Source of the DNA: Egibacteraceae bacterium
GTDB taxonomy: Bacteria; Actinomycetota; Nitriliruptoria; Euzebyales; Egibacteraceae
Reading direction: 5' to 3'
DNA length: 64,000 nt
Assembly (NCBI GenBank): GCA_035540635.1
Contig: DATLGH010000073.1
Coordinates: 1-64,000, forward strand
Shown: piece after piece, positions 1 through 8,613 of the stretch
How positions within the stretch are numbered: position 1 is the first letter of the stretch
Layout of the letters: every line of letters starts with the position of its first letter
Translations under genes and position numbers: made by a program
Notes under the pieces: generated by a model
Databases searched by the model: none
What the model was told of the DNA's origin: nothing
The model's input: the letters and a program-made list of their open reading frames with translations, nothing else

Positions 1-2
1 GG

Positions 3-878
3 TCAGGTGAGGGGCTCGGGCGACCGGTCGAGGTCGGTGGCGAGGTGGCCGGTGTCGTTGAACCGGCGGACGATCCAAGCACCCTGCCCGTCGCCGGCAC
101 GCGGATCGGCGCGCTCCCCCGAGCCGCGGCAGACGACGAGGTGGGTGATCGAGCCGTTGTCGGCCCCGATGAACGCGAAGGGCCGCCCGCCCGTTGCGAG
201 GGCGACGACCATGCCGATCACCCCGCCGTGGGTGAACACCGCCACCCGCTCGTCGGGGTGGGCGGCGGCGATGCGGCCGATGCCGGCGCGGAGCCGGGCG
301 GCCAGGGCCTCCATCGTCTCCGCGCCGGGGATGACGTCCCAGCGCTCCTCGGTGAACACCCGGCGGGCGATGGGGTGACCTTCGCGCACCCGTGCGCGGA
401 ACGTCGCGCCCTCCCACTCGCCGAGGTGCACCTCACGCAGGTCCGGCTCCACCCGTGGTTCCAACCCGAGGCGCGCCGCGAGCGGCGCCGCGGTCTGCGC
501 CGTGCGGCGCAGCGGCGTCACGTAGATCGCTGCAAGCCGCTGGCCGGCGAGCCGCGCCGCGACCCGCTCGGCCTCGGTGTGCCCGCGCGGGTCGAGGGCC
601 GGGTCGGCCTGACCGTCGACGAGGGGGAAGGGCGCGTCGAACGTCGCCGGCTGCGACTCGCCGTGGCGCACGAGCAGGATGTCGGCACCGCCGGGCGGCA
701 GCGAGAACCGGTACTGGCGGTACTTCCGCGGGGCGGAGTCGGGTGGGGACTGCTGTGCCTGACGACCGTCGGCCGGCGAGGGGCGCTGCGGCCTCGGATC
801 GGGCGAAGGCTCCCGCTCCTGGACGCGGTCGTCCGGCGACGGGCGGTGCGGGCTCGGGGCGCGGTCGGCGGCGGGCAT
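3..878 (-). CDS. Histidine phosphatase family protein
   Basis: This is a 291-residue protein of the histidine phosphatase (phosphoglycerate mutase-like) superfamily, which removes phosphate through a phospho-histidine intermediate. The N-terminal 55 or so residues are Pro/Arg/Ser-rich and probably disordered. The domain then opens with the RHG motif (LLVRHGESQ), carries the usual acidic Glu region (LREVHLGEWEG) and ends with the second catalytic His in FTHGGVIG. The substrate cannot be deduced. I chose the ATG at 878 over a longer upstream reading because a TACGGT element lies exactly 6 nt before it, the leaderless pattern seen repeatedly here. The gene is divergent from the membrane protein at 971. 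The stop codon lies at the window edge but the gene is complete. Confidence 0.85.
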   Translation of the reverse strand: MPAADRAPSPHRPSPDDRVQEREPSPDPRPQRPSPADGRQAQQSPPDSAPRKYRQYRFSLPPGGADILLVRHGESQPATFDAPFPLVDGQADPALDPRGHTEAERVAARLAGQRLAAIYVTPLRRTAQTAAPLAARLGLEPRVEPDLREVHLGEWEGATFRARVREGHPIARRVFTEERWDVIPGAETMEALAARLRAGIGRIAAAHPDERVAVFTHGGVIGMVVALATGGRPFAFIGADNGSITHLVVCRGSGERADPRAGDGQGAWIVRRFNDTGHLATDLDRSPEPLT

Positions 879-884
879 GGGTGC

Positions 885-890
885 ACCGTA
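885..890 (-). promoter_or_regulatory. -10 element, leaderless promoter of the histidine phosphatase
   Basis: TACGGT on the minus strand, followed by 6 nt and then the ATG at 878. A start site 6-7 nt below the -10 would coincide with the start codon. No convincing -35 is visible. Confidence 0.5.
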
Positions 891-952
891 CCCGCCCCCG
901 CCCCGCCCGCCGCCGACGACAGCGCCTCCCCGGGCGGACCCCGTCGGGCTGG

Positions 953-958
953 TAGGGT
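953..958 (+). promoter_or_regulatory. -10 element upstream of the membrane protein
   Basis: TAGGGT ends 12 nt before the ATG at 971, which would give a leader of only about 5-6 nt. No Shine-Dalgarno sequence is visible. It faces away from the minus-strand element at 885-890, so the 92-nt gap is a divergent promoter region. Confidence 0.4.
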
Positions 959-970
959 GCCCGCGCCTGC

Positions 971-2425
971 ATGACCGCCCACACGCGACCGGACCCGCCC
1001 CGCCGCATCCTGGACGGGGTGTCGAGCCCGTCACCCACGAGCGTCGGCCCAGGACCGGCGCCGGCGGACGACGCCGCCCCTGAGGGGTGGCGCGCAGCGG
1101 TCGATCGGGAGCTCGCGGCGCTGTTCCCCTCGGAGGGGGTCGGGCGGTGGCGTCCCCTCGGGCTCGTCCTCGCTGCCGTGGCGACCGCCGCCGCCGCGCT
1201 CCTGCAGCTCGGCCGGCAGGCGGTCGTCGCCCCGTGGGAGGTCATGTGGGCCGAGGACGCCGCGCCCTACCTCACCGACGCGCGGGCGCTGCCCCTGCTC
1301 GAGTCGGTGCCGCGCACGTTCCACGACTACTTCCACGTCTACCCGCGGGTGGTCGCGGAGCTGTCGACGCTCTTCCATCCCGTGCGGGCCGCCGAGATCT
1401 TCGTGCTCGCCGCCGCCGCCACCGCGGGCGCCGTCGCCGTGACCGTGTACCGCGCCTCGTCCGGCCACGTCCGCGAGCCGCTGCTGCGCGCGCTGCTCGG
1501 CGCGCTCGTCGTGCTCTCGCCGGTCGCCGGCAACGAGCTCATGAACAACCTCGCCAACCTCCAGTGGTACTTCTGCCTCGCGGCGTTCTGGGTGCTGCTG
1601 TGGCGGCCGTCCACGGTGCTCGCGCGGGTGTGGCAGGTGTTCCTCCTCGCCGTGGCGGCGCTCAGCGCGCCGCTGACCGTCGTGTTCGTGCCGCTCGCGC
1701 TCCTGCGGGTGGTGGCGCGCAGGCGCCACCCCGCCGAGCTCGTCGCGCCGGTCGTGTTCCTCGCCGGCACGGCGCTGCAGCTGGTGAGCATGCTGCGGGC
1801 CACGCTCCCGGCCGGCCCGGCGTTCGACGCGGGGCTGGCCGTGCAGACCTACGCGCAGCGCGTCGCGCTCACCGCCCTCGTCGGCGACCGGCACGCCGGG
1901 CGTCTGTGGGAGGCGCACGGCTGGCTGTGGCCGGTCGTGGCCGTCCTCGTGCTCGGCGCGTTCGTGGCCTACGCCGCCGGGCGGTCCAAAGCCCGCACGC
2001 GCTGGCCCGCGCTCGCGGCCACGGTCACCTCGGTGGGGTTCCTCGTCGTCGCGGTGAGCGGGCGCGCCGGGTGGGACACCATCGTCTGGGATGCGGGGAG
2101 CCAGCACTTCCTCATGGGGCGCTACCTGCTCGTGCCGGTGGCGCTCGCGCAGGCGGTCGTCGTCCTCGCGCTCGACGACGCGCCGGAGCGTGTGGCGGAC
2201 GGCACGTGGCGGCGGCTCGCGGCGGTCGTGGCGGGCCTGCTCGTCTTCGGCGCCGGGGCCGACTACACCGCGGTCAACCAGCGCAGCGACGGGCCCGAAT
2301 GGCGCGCCGGGATCGCCGAGGCCGCCGAGGAGTGCCGGACGACCCCGGGGCTCGAGGCGGCGGAGGTCAAGGCCGCGCCCGTGCTCCTCGACTTCGCCGC
2401 GGCCATCCCGTGCGAGGACATCTGA
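971..2425 (+). CDS. Polytopic membrane protein of unknown function
   Basis: A 484-residue protein with a cytoplasmic-looking N-terminus of about 60 residues rich in Pro, Ala and Arg, followed by roughly ten hydrophobic segments separated by Arg-rich loops. The overall shape, with aromatic and acidic residues just after the first membrane span (EVMWAEDAAPYL), recalls GT-C-type or DUF2029-like membrane proteins of actinobacteria. I see no catalytic motif that would settle this. The ATG at 971 lacks a Shine-Dalgarno sequence but has a TAGGGT element upstream. The last 16 nt overlap the next small gene, suggesting co-transcription. Function unknown; the gene itself is supported by hydrophobicity pattern and GC3. 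Confidence 0.75.
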   Translation: MTAHTRPDPPRRILDGVSSPSPTSVGPGPAPADDAAPEGWRAAVDRELAALFPSEGVGRWRPLGLVLAAVATAAAALLQLGRQAVVAPWEVMWAEDAAPYLTDARALPLLESVPRTFHDYFHVYPRVVAELSTLFHPVRAAEIFVLAAAATAGAVAVTVYRASSGHVREPLLRALLGALVVLSPVAGNELMNNLANLQWYFCLAAFWVLLWRPSTVLARVWQVFLLAVAALSAPLTVVFVPLALLRVVARRRHPAELVAPVVFLAGTALQLVSMLRATLPAGPAFDAGLAVQTYAQRVALTALVGDRHAGRLWEAHGWLWPVVAVLVLGAFVAYAAGRSKARTRWPALAATVTSVGFLVVAVSGRAGWDTIVWDAGSQHFLMGRYLLVPVALAQAVVVLALDDAPERVADGTWRRLAAVVAGLLVFGAGADYTAVNQRSDGPEWRAGIAEAAEECRTTPGLEAAEVKAAPVLLDFAAAIPCEDI

Positions 2426-2802
2426 GGGCAGGTGCGGGTTACGGCGCGCTGCGGCAGACACTGCGCGCCCGCTACCCCTGGCTGGCCGACACCGACCGGG
2501 GCCCGCAGGCGGTCGACGCGGGTGAGTGCGACCGCTGCGGCGCGGAGGCGCGGCTCGTGGCGACGTGCGGCCCGGTCGCGTGGGCGGCGCTCGGCCGCCG
2601 GTGCGCCCGCCGGCTCGCCGCCGGCGCCTGGTGCGACGGCCACGCCGACGAGGCCGCCGGCGCGCTCGCGTGGCTCGCGGCGCTGCCCGACGAGGCCGAC
2701 GACGTCGCCCGGCTGTGGTGGGTCGCCACGGGGGAAGTCCGGCTCAGCCCCGCCCTCGCGGCCGCTGCGCGCCGCCTGTGTCTGCCCGCCGGGGACGGCT
2801 GA
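2410..2802 (+). CDS. Small Cys-containing protein of unknown function
   Basis: A 130-residue reading frame starting at a GTG that overlaps the end of the upstream membrane-protein gene by 16 nt, so translation is probably coupled. Coding is supported by its length without stops, high GC3 and a sensible soluble composition. The middle has Cys residues arranged as CxxC (about 40-43), single Cys near 53 and 65, and a CxxH near 75-78, which could bind zinc; Trp, Ala and Asp are frequent toward the C-terminus. I do not recognise a family. The upstream frame is open far to the left, but that part is antisense-like shadow of the membrane-protein gene. Confidence 0.55.
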   Translation: MRGHLRAGAGYGALRQTLRARYPWLADTDRGPQAVDAGECDRCGAEARLVATCGPVAWAALGRRCARRLAAGAWCDGHADEAAGALAWLAALPDEADDVARLWWVATGEVRLSPALAAAARRLCLPAGDG

Positions 2803-2833
2803 GGCACGCGCGGGCGGGCGAGCGGCCCGCGGC

Positions 2834-2839
2834 TACCAT
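2834..2839 (+). promoter_or_regulatory. -10 element upstream of the LOG-family gene
   Basis: TACCAT, 8 nt before the ATG at 2848; this predicts a leaderless or nearly leaderless mRNA. No Shine-Dalgarno sequence is present. Confidence 0.45.
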
Positions 2840-2847
2840 CGGGCGTC

Positions 2848-3465
2848 ATGGTCGAGCCCATCCGGTCCGTGTGCGTCTTCTGCGCCTCGAGCGAGGCGGT
2901 GGCTCCCGGCTACCGCGCCGTGGCGGCCGAGCTCGGGCGGGCCATCGCCGCCGAGGGCTGGGAGCTCGTGTACGGCGGCGGCAGCATCGGGCTCATGGGC
3001 GAGGTGGCCCGCGCCGCGCTCACCGCCGGCGCGCACGTCACCGGCGTCATCCCTCACCGCCTCGCCGACCGGGAGATCGCCCTGCACGAGGTGAGCGAGC
3101 TCGTGCGCACCGACACCATGCGGGAGCGCAAGGCGGTGATGGACGAGCGCAGCGACGCGTTCGTGGTCCTGCCCGGGGGCATCGGCACCCTCGAGGAGCT
3201 CGTGGAGATGCTCACGTTGAAGCAGCTCGGGTACCACAACCGGGCGATCGTGGTGCTCGACACCCAGGGGTACTGGGACCCCCTCCTCGCGCAGATCGCG
3301 CGGATGGTCGCCGAGCGCTTCGTCTCACCCCACCTCGTCGACCTCTGGCAGGTACGCAGCACCGTCGCGGAGACCGTCGCCGCGCTCCGCGCCTACACGC
3401 CGCCGCCCTACCACCCGGGCGCGCCGGCCGAGCTCGAGGCCATCGAAGGTCCCCGCACCTGGTAG
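2848..3465 (+). CDS. LOG family protein (TIGR00730), Rossmann fold nucleotide-binding
   Basis: A 205-residue protein with the full LOG/TIGR00730 signature: an N-terminal CVFCASS strand-loop, the YGGGSIGLMG loop, and the PGGIGTLEE motif followed by a TLKQLG helix. Family members are cytokinin riboside 5'-monophosphate phosphoribohydrolases, which release a free base from a nucleoside monophosphate; in bacteria the physiological substrate is often unknown. Length is typical of the family. The ATG at 2848 has a -10-like TACCAT 8 nt upstream and no ribosome binding site. The gene stands alone between the small Cys protein and the sigma-factor region. Confidence 0.92.
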   Translation: MVEPIRSVCVFCASSEAVAPGYRAVAAELGRAIAAEGWELVYGGGSIGLMGEVARAALTAGAHVTGVIPHRLADREIALHEVSELVRTDTMRERKAVMDERSDAFVVLPGGIGTLEELVEMLTLKQLGYHNRAIVVLDTQGYWDPLLAQIARMVAERFVSPHLVDLWQVRSTVAETVAALRAYTPPPYHPGAPAELEAIEGPRTW

Positions 3466-3590
3466 GGGGCCGTCCCGTGTCCCTTTCGCCGGAATGCCAT
3501 TCGGGGGCCATCCGGCCGGGTAGCGTAAAGGCTTTGTGGGCTGTATCGCCAGGACAAGTACACCTGACCCTGAGGAGCGCCGACACTACC

Positions 3591-3677
3591 GTGAGGACTG
3601 GCACCACGATCGTCATCGCCGCGCTGCTCGTGGCGATCGTCGCGGCCCTCGTCGCCCAGCTGGCCCTGGCGACGTAG
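3591..3677 (+). CDS. Possible 28-residue single-span membrane peptide
   Basis: A short frame starting with GTG and encoding a Thr/Gly N-terminus followed by one uninterrupted hydrophobic helix of about 22 residues rich in Ala, Val, Ile and Leu. A GAGGAG sequence lies about 14 nt upstream of the GTG. It sits 19 nt before the ECF sigma factor gene and may be co-transcribed with it. Small size means chance cannot be excluded. Confidence 0.35.
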   Translation: MRTGTTIVIAALLVAIVAALVAQLALAT

Positions 3678-3696
3678 CCCGGACGAGCGAAGAGAG

Positions 3697-4335
3697 GTGA
3701 GGACGTCGAGCGAGCCGGCCGGCACGGTCGCGGCCTCCGCGGCGTCCCTGCCGTCCCCCGCGCCCGCCTCGGCGGCTGATCCCGACGTCGTCGAGCAGGT
3801 GCAGGCGGCCCAGGAAGGGTCCGCCCAGGCCTTCGCGCTGCTCTACGACCGCTACGTCGACCAGGTCTTCTCCTACGTCTACCACCGGGTCGGGCACCGC
3901 CAGACGGCCGAGGACCTCGTCGGGGATGTGTTCCTTCGCGCCCTGCGGCGCATCACCTCATTCAAGTGGCAGGGCGTGGACTTCGGCGCGTGGCTCATCA
4001 CCATCGCCCGCAACCGCGTCCACGACCACTTCAAGAGCGCCCGGTTCCGCCTCGAGGCCACCGTCGAGGAGGTCTTCGACACGCCGGGCTCGAGCACGGC
4101 CGACGACCCGGAGGAGGCGGCGATCCACGGCGACCTCGCCCGGCAGGTTCACGAGGCGCTGTCGCAGCTCAAGGGCGAGCAGGCCGAGGTGCTCTACCTC
4201 CGCTTCATCCAGCACCTCAACGTCGCCGAAACCGGCGCAGTTATGGGCAAGTCCGACGGAGCGGTGAAGGCGCTGCAGTACCGGGCGCTGAAGTCGCTGG
4301 CGAAGCACGTCCCCCAGGAGCTCGGCAAGCTGTGA
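3697..4335 (+). CDS. ECF-type RNA polymerase sigma factor
   Basis: A 212-residue sigma-70 family protein of the extracytoplasmic-function group. After a disordered Ala/Ser/Pro N-terminus, region 2 is recognisable (ALLYDRYVDQVFSYVYHRVG, then TAEDLVGDVFLRAL), followed by region 4 with the helix-turn-helix (NVAETGAVMGKSDGAVKALQ). It would direct core RNA polymerase to a dedicated regulon. The start is the GTG at 3697 directly after a GAAGAGAG ribosome binding site. The next gene, 79 nt downstream, is a DUF5667 membrane-associated protein; this pairing is common in actinobacteria and suggests that the neighbour controls the sigma factor. Confidence 0.93.
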   Translation: MRTSSEPAGTVAASAASLPSPAPASAADPDVVEQVQAAQEGSAQAFALLYDRYVDQVFSYVYHRVGHRQTAEDLVGDVFLRALRRITSFKWQGVDFGAWLITIARNRVHDHFKSARFRLEATVEEVFDTPGSSTADDPEEAAIHGDLARQVHEALSQLKGEQAEVLYLRFIQHLNVAETGAVMGKSDGAVKALQYRALKSLAKHVPQELGKL

Positions 4336-4414
4336 CCCTGCCCGGTTTGGCAACTATGTGGAGGGGGTTGCGTAGCCTCCCCCTCCACGAGTCGTTAGAT
4401 CGGGAGAGGAGACG

Positions 4415-5557
4415 ATGACCCCGACTGACGTTGACGCCCTTGCGCGACTGCTCGACGGCGACCCCACCCTGAACGGGGAGGTCACCGAGGAGTCGCGCGC
4501 CCTCGGCCGGCTCGCCCACGTGCTCGCCACGGCCAAGCCGGTGCCGGCTCGGCCCGAGTTCAAAGCCGCCCTGCGGGCCAAGCTCGTCGACGCGGCGCGC
4601 GAGCAGGCGCGCGTCCCGGCCCTCACCCGGATGCGCACGGGCATCGGCGCGAGCACCGCACGCTGGCGCTACTCCACGCGCGCGGCGGCCGCCACCGGCG
4701 CGGCGGCGCTCGCGCTGTCGAGCGGTGGCCTGGCCGTGGCCGCCGACCGGGCGCTGCCGAGCGACGTGCTCTACCCGGCGAAGCTCGTCATCGAGGACGT
4801 CCGCATCGCCCTCGTCCGCGACGACGTCAGCCGCGGCGCGGCGCACCTCGCCCAGGCGAGCACCCGCATCAGCGAGGCGGAGGCCGCAGCAGGCGACGGC
4901 AACCAGGCGGGGGCCGCCGTCGCGCTGTTGAAGGCGGACGAGGCGCTGCGCACCGGGGCCGGCGAGCTCTTGCGCGCCTACACGCAGCGCGGGGACGCGA
5001 GCTCGGTGGAGCGGCTGGCGGACTTCACCGACCAGCAGCGGGCCCGCCTCGCCCGCCTCGACGACCTGCTCGCCGGCGAGGCCGCCGAAGCGGCCCGTAT
5101 CCTCAGAGTCGCCTTCGAGCGCATCGAGGCGCGGATGATGTCGGTCGTGGGCGCCTGCGAGGGCTGCGAGGGCGCGACCCCCGAGCCGAGGCCGGGCGCC
5201 GACCTCGCCGACATCCCGCCTGCCCACGAGGCGTTCGAGGAGTGCCCCTGCGACCTCGGCCCGTCCGGCGGTGACGCCGGCACGGTGGACGCCGAGCCGC
5301 CCGGGCCGTCCCTGGACGGGGCGCCCGAGGCGCCGCCCGTCCAAGACATGCCGCCGGCCGCCACGGACACACCCTCGGTGCAACCGCCGGCCGAAGCGCC
5401 GACGGACGACCCCGGCGTGCCGCAGCCGGACCCCAACCACGAGCCTCCCCCCTTGACGGTGCCCGACCTGCCGAGCGTGGCCGAGCCGCGGCGGTCGAGC
5501 GACAGCGGCGTGGTCGACGCCATCGTGCGGGGCGTCCTCCACGTCCTCCTGCCCTAG
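4415..5557 (+). CDS. DUF5667 domain protein, putative anti-sigma partner
   Basis: A 380-residue protein. The N-terminal 70 residues resemble the sigma-binding part of actinobacterial DUF5667 proteins (LARLLDGDP, then PVPARPEFKAALRAKLV). A hydrophobic segment follows at about residues 88-112, then the conserved DUF5667 region (ALPSDVLYPAKLVIEDVRIAL), which is extracytoplasmic and helical. The C-terminal third is Pro/Glu/Asp-rich with a short Cys-rich patch (ACEGCEG, ECPCDLG) and looks disordered. A strong GGAGAGGAG ribosome binding site precedes the ATG. The gene follows the ECF sigma factor, so an anti-sigma or sensor role is inferred. It ends in a 4-nt tail-to-tail overlap with the hydrolase gene. 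Confidence 0.8.
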   Translation: MTPTDVDALARLLDGDPTLNGEVTEESRALGRLAHVLATAKPVPARPEFKAALRAKLVDAAREQARVPALTRMRTGIGASTARWRYSTRAAAATGAAALALSSGGLAVAADRALPSDVLYPAKLVIEDVRIALVRDDVSRGAAHLAQASTRISEAEAAAGDGNQAGAAVALLKADEALRTGAGELLRAYTQRGDASSVERLADFTDQQRARLARLDDLLAGEAAEAARILRVAFERIEARMMSVVGACEGCEGATPEPRPGADLADIPPAHEAFEECPCDLGPSGGDAGTVDAEPPGPSLDGAPEAPPVQDMPPAATDTPSVQPPAEAPTDDPGVPQPDPNHEPPPLTVPDLPSVAEPRRSSDSGVVDAIVRGVLHVLLP

Positions 5558-6510
5558 CGGGTCGGTGAGTCCGAGCGGGCGACCCCGCCGGTGTCGGCGA
5601 GCCCGGGGATGCGGTGGGGCACCGAGTGCTCCCAGTCGGCCAGCAGCGCGCGGACCCCGGTCACGAAGGACAGCGGCTGGTCGAGGATGAGATGGTGGTG
5701 GGCCTGGGGGATCTCGACGAACGGCGCGGTACGCCCGAGCCGCTCGGACATGTAGTCGGTCACGTCGGCGTCGACGATCTCCGACAGCTCGCCGTGGAGG
5801 ACCGCCATGCGGCAGCGCACCCGCGCGAGCAGGTCGCCGAAGTCCGCGGGTGAGGGGTCCTCGCGGGCGACGAACACCCGCGGGTCGAACTTCCACGTCC
5901 AGCCCTCGCGCGTGTGGCGCAGGCTGTGGCGGGCGACGTGGTCGACGACGTGGAGCGGCGGCGGCGGCTGCGGGGGCACGAGGTGGAAGTGCGCGAGCGC
6001 ATCGTCGAGTGACGGGTAGACCTTCGGCTTGCGGAACATCCGCCCGCTGCGTCCCTCCTGGGACTCGGGGTCGGGCCGGCGCACCGGTGAGTCGACGATG
6101 ATCCCACCGGCCAGGCGGTCCCCGTGGAGCGCCGCGGCGCCGATGACGACGAACCCGCCCATGGAGTGGCCGACGAGGACCGGCGGGTGCTCGATGCCGG
6201 CGTGCTCGGCGACCGCGAGCGCCTCCTCCGGCCAGACCTCGAGGCCGTACGTCTCGCGCCAGCCCGAGTCGCCGTGGCCCGACAGGTCGAAGGCGACGAC
6301 GTGGTGGCGTCCGTCGCCGGCGAGGATCGGCGCGAGGTGGTCCCACCACCGGGCGTGGGCGGCGCCGCCGTGGATGAGCACGATGCCCGGGGCGCCCGGC
6401 CGGCCCCACGTGCGGTAGCGCACCGGGCAGCCGCGCACGGCGACCTCGGCGACGGCGACCTCGGCGGCCAGCGCCGCCGCGAACCACTCGGGCGCCCGCT
6501 CCTCCGTCAC
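5554..6510 (-). CDS. Alpha/beta fold hydrolase
   Basis: A 318-residue alpha/beta hydrolase. Visible motifs are the oxyanion HGG (IVLIHGGAAHARWW), a DLSGHGDSG strand-turn, the nucleophile elbow GHSMGG, and a C-terminal catalytic His in the HHHL segment before the final helix. The lid region between about residues 130 and 190 is Pro-rich. The family hydrolyses esters or related bonds; the substrate is unknown. The start is the GTG at 6510, which overlaps the stop of the acyltransferase gene as GTGA, so the two are translationally coupled. The pairing suggests a role in lipid turnover (inference). Confidence 0.88.
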   Translation of the reverse strand: MTEERAPEWFAAALAAEVAVAEVAVRGCPVRYRTWGRPGAPGIVLIHGGAAHARWWDHLAPILAGDGRHHVVAFDLSGHGDSGWRETYGLEVWPEEALAVAEHAGIEHPPVLVGHSMGGFVVIGAAALHGDRLAGGIIVDSPVRRPDPESQEGRSGRMFRKPKVYPSLDDALAHFHLVPPQPPPPLHVVDHVARHSLRHTREGWTWKFDPRVFVAREDPSPADFGDLLARVRCRMAVLHGELSEIVDADVTDYMSERLGRTAPFVEIPQAHHHLILDQPLSFVTGVRALLADWEHSVPHRIPGLADTGGVARSDSPTR

Positions 6511-7487
6511 GAGAACAGCGACCGTCGGGCCGTGAGGTTGCGGTAGAGCATCTGCTGGATGGTGTCGCGCACGCGGTCGGTCAGCTCGAAGACGCACATC
6601 GGGTCGTCGGCGGCCTCGGGGCCGTAGCCGGCGGTGTCGATCGGCGGGCCGAAGTCGATCACCCACTTGCTCGGCAGCGGCACGATCCCGAGCGGCCCGA
6701 GCAGCGGGAACTGCGCGGTCACCGGGAAGTAGGGGAAGCCGAGCAGGCGCGCAAGCCAGCGGACGTTGCCGAGCATCGGGTAGATCTCCTCCGCACCGAC
6801 GATGGCCACCGGGATGATCGGCACCTGGGCGCGCAGGGCCACCCCGACGAAGCCGCCACGGCCGAAGCGCTGGAGCTTGTAGCGGTCCCGGTAAAGCTTG
6901 CCGGCGCCCTTGAACCCCTCGGGCCACACGCCGACGAGCTCGCCGTCGGCGAGCAGCCGGCGCGCGTCCTCGCCGTGGGCCAGCGTGCTGCCCGTCTTGC
7001 GCGCCAGCGGTCCGGCGAACGGCAGGCGCAGGGCGAGGTCGGCTGCGAGCTCGCGCAGGTGACGGTGCGCGGGATGGTCGTCGTAGAGCGCCACCTTCGT
7101 CATGACCGCGTCGAACGGCAGCGTCCCCGAGTGGTTGGCCACCACGAGCGCCCCGCCCTCGGCGGGTACGTGCTCCATGCCGGTGGTGCGTACCCGCCAG
7201 TAGCGCTGGTAGAGCGGCCGGGCGAGCGGCAGGATCACCTGCTCGGTCAGCTCGCGGTCGAAGCCGAAGCGGTCGATCGGGTAGTCGCCCGTGATGCGCC
7301 GGCGCAGGAAGGCCAGGGCCGCCTCGACCGCACCGTCGACGTCGCCCCGCAACCCTCCCGCCGGTGGCGCCCGGTCGCCGGGGCTGTCCGGGCCGTCGGG
7401 GTCCTCGGCCGGCGAGTGGGCGTCGCGCGCGCCCCGGCGGCGCTGGGGGTCGAGGTCGATGACCTCGGCGTCGGGCCGGCCCGTCAC
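6507..7487 (-). CDS. Lysophospholipid acyltransferase family protein (PlsC-type)
   Basis: A 326-residue acyltransferase of the PlsC/LPLAT superfamily. The catalytic block is NHSGTLPFDAVM, an NHxxxxxxD version of the usual HxxxxD motif, followed by the substrate-binding VGVWPEGFKG block (like FPEGTRS) and a proline-containing third block (VPIIPVAIVG). The first 75 residues are charged and likely disordered. It would transfer an acyl chain onto a glycerol- or lysophospholipid-like acceptor at the membrane. The GTG start lies 31 nt after the SDR stop, and the gene is coupled to the downstream hydrolase. Variants with this NHSG motif are common in actinobacteria, often beside SDR genes. Confidence 0.88.
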   Translation of the reverse strand: MTGRPDAEVIDLDPQRRRGARDAHSPAEDPDGPDSPGDRAPPAGGLRGDVDGAVEAALAFLRRRITGDYPIDRFGFDRELTEQVILPLARPLYQRYWRVRTTGMEHVPAEGGALVVANHSGTLPFDAVMTKVALYDDHPAHRHLRELAADLALRLPFAGPLARKTGSTLAHGEDARRLLADGELVGVWPEGFKGAGKLYRDRYKLQRFGRGGFVGVALRAQVPIIPVAIVGAEEIYPMLGNVRWLARLLGFPYFPVTAQFPLLGPLGIVPLPSKWVIDFGPPIDTAGYGPEAADDPMCVFELTDRVRDTIQQMLYRNLTARRSLFS

Positions 7488-7518
7488 CGGGGGCCCCCAC
7501 TCGTGCGCGGCTCGACGG

Positions 7519-8565
7519 TCACGGCGTCGTCTCCTTCGCGGGGCGGGCGAGCAGCGCGTGCAGGCGACGCTCGACGCGGGCGACCCTGCCCGGGTCTAGG
7601 ACCGGGGCGACCTCCCGGCGGGTGAGGAAGTCGACCAGCGCCTCGCGGGTGGTGTAGGCGGGCGCGTAGCCGAACCGCTCACGCAGCCGCGTGATGTCAC
7701 CAACCCGGCCGTACATGAGCAGCGGCAGCTGCTCGGGGCCGAGATCGACCTGGGCGCGCCGGACGACGCTCGCGATGCCGTGGGCGAACGGCATGGTCAC
7801 CGGCACCGGCACCCGTCCCGCGATGCGGACCGCCTGCGACAGGTACACGATGCCCGACCCGGCGACGTTGGTGGTCCCGTGGTGGTCGCCGTGCACCGCC
7901 CGCTCGAGCACGGCGACGGCGTCGTCCTCGTGGCAGAGCTGCAGCCGCGGGTCGTAGCCGAGCACCGTGGGGACCACCGGCAGGGCGAGGTAGCGGGTCA
8001 GCGGCGTGTCGACGCGCGGGCCGACGAGTTCCGCGAAGCGCAGGATGGTGAGGGTGACGTCCTCCCGGCGCCGCCCGAACGCGCGGGCGTAGGACTCGAC
8101 CTCCACGGCATCCTTGCCGTAGCCGTCGGGATGGCCCGTATCAGGGGCAGCGCTCTCCTTGAACAGCGCCGGGTCGTTCGGGCTCGAGCCGTACACCGCG
8201 GTGGTCGACGTGACGACGACCTTGCGCAGCGCCGGCGCCCGCTGGGCGGCGCCGAGCAGCTGCATGGTCCCGATGATGTTGTGCTCCTTCATCCGGGCCC
8301 GCCCGCCGGCAGCCCGCGGTGTCGCGACGACGTGCAGGTGCACGATCGTGTCGACCTGCGTGGATTCGACGACCTTCGCGACGAGGGGGCTGCGCAGGTC
8401 GGCACGGATGAACTCGACGCCGTCAAGATCCTCGGGCGGCTCGCGCAGGTCGACGCCTGCGACGTAGCCGACGCCGTCGTCGGCGGCGAGGCGGGTGGCC
8501 AGCCGGCTGGCGAGCACGCCGGCGATGCCGGTGATGAGCACGCGGCGCCGACTGCGCTCGGCCAC
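7519..8565 (-). CDS. NAD-dependent epimerase/dehydratase (SDR family)
   Basis: A 348-residue extended SDR. The N-terminal nucleotide-binding motif reads VLITGIAGVLASRLA, a variant of GxxGxxG. An acidic residue after beta-2 (GVDLREP) suggests NAD preference, and a catalytic-type YGKDA segment is present (Tyr-x-x-x variant with Lys shifted, as in several actinobacterial paralogues). An Arg/Lys-rich tail follows. Substrate is unknown. The start ATG at 8565 is preceded by GAGGAGG. It is the first gene of a minus-strand run with the acyltransferase and hydrolase, so it probably acts with them in lipid or isoprenoid metabolism (inference). Confidence 0.88.
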   Translation of the reverse strand: MAERSRRRVLITGIAGVLASRLATRLAADDGVGYVAGVDLREPPEDLDGVEFIRADLRSPLVAKVVESTQVDTIVHLHVVATPRAAGGRARMKEHNIIGTMQLLGAAQRAPALRKVVVTSTTAVYGSSPNDPALFKESAAPDTGHPDGYGKDAVEVESYARAFGRRREDVTLTILRFAELVGPRVDTPLTRYLALPVVPTVLGYDPRLQLCHEDDAVAVLERAVHGDHHGTTNVAGSGIVYLSQAVRIAGRVPVPVTMPFAHGIASVVRRAQVDLGPEQLPLLMYGRVGDITRLRERFGYAPAYTTREALVDFLTRREVAPVLDPGRVARVERRLHALLARPAKETTP

Positions 8566-8613
8566 TGCCGCCTCCTCTAGGTGGGTGAGGGGCTCAAGCC
8601 TAGTGGGTGGCGA

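Noticed and set aside
1031-2461. Minus-strand open frame opposite the polytopic membrane protein
   Set aside because: Composition is His/Arg/Glu/Asp-rich without any motif, as expected for antisense of a hydrophobic GC-rich gene.
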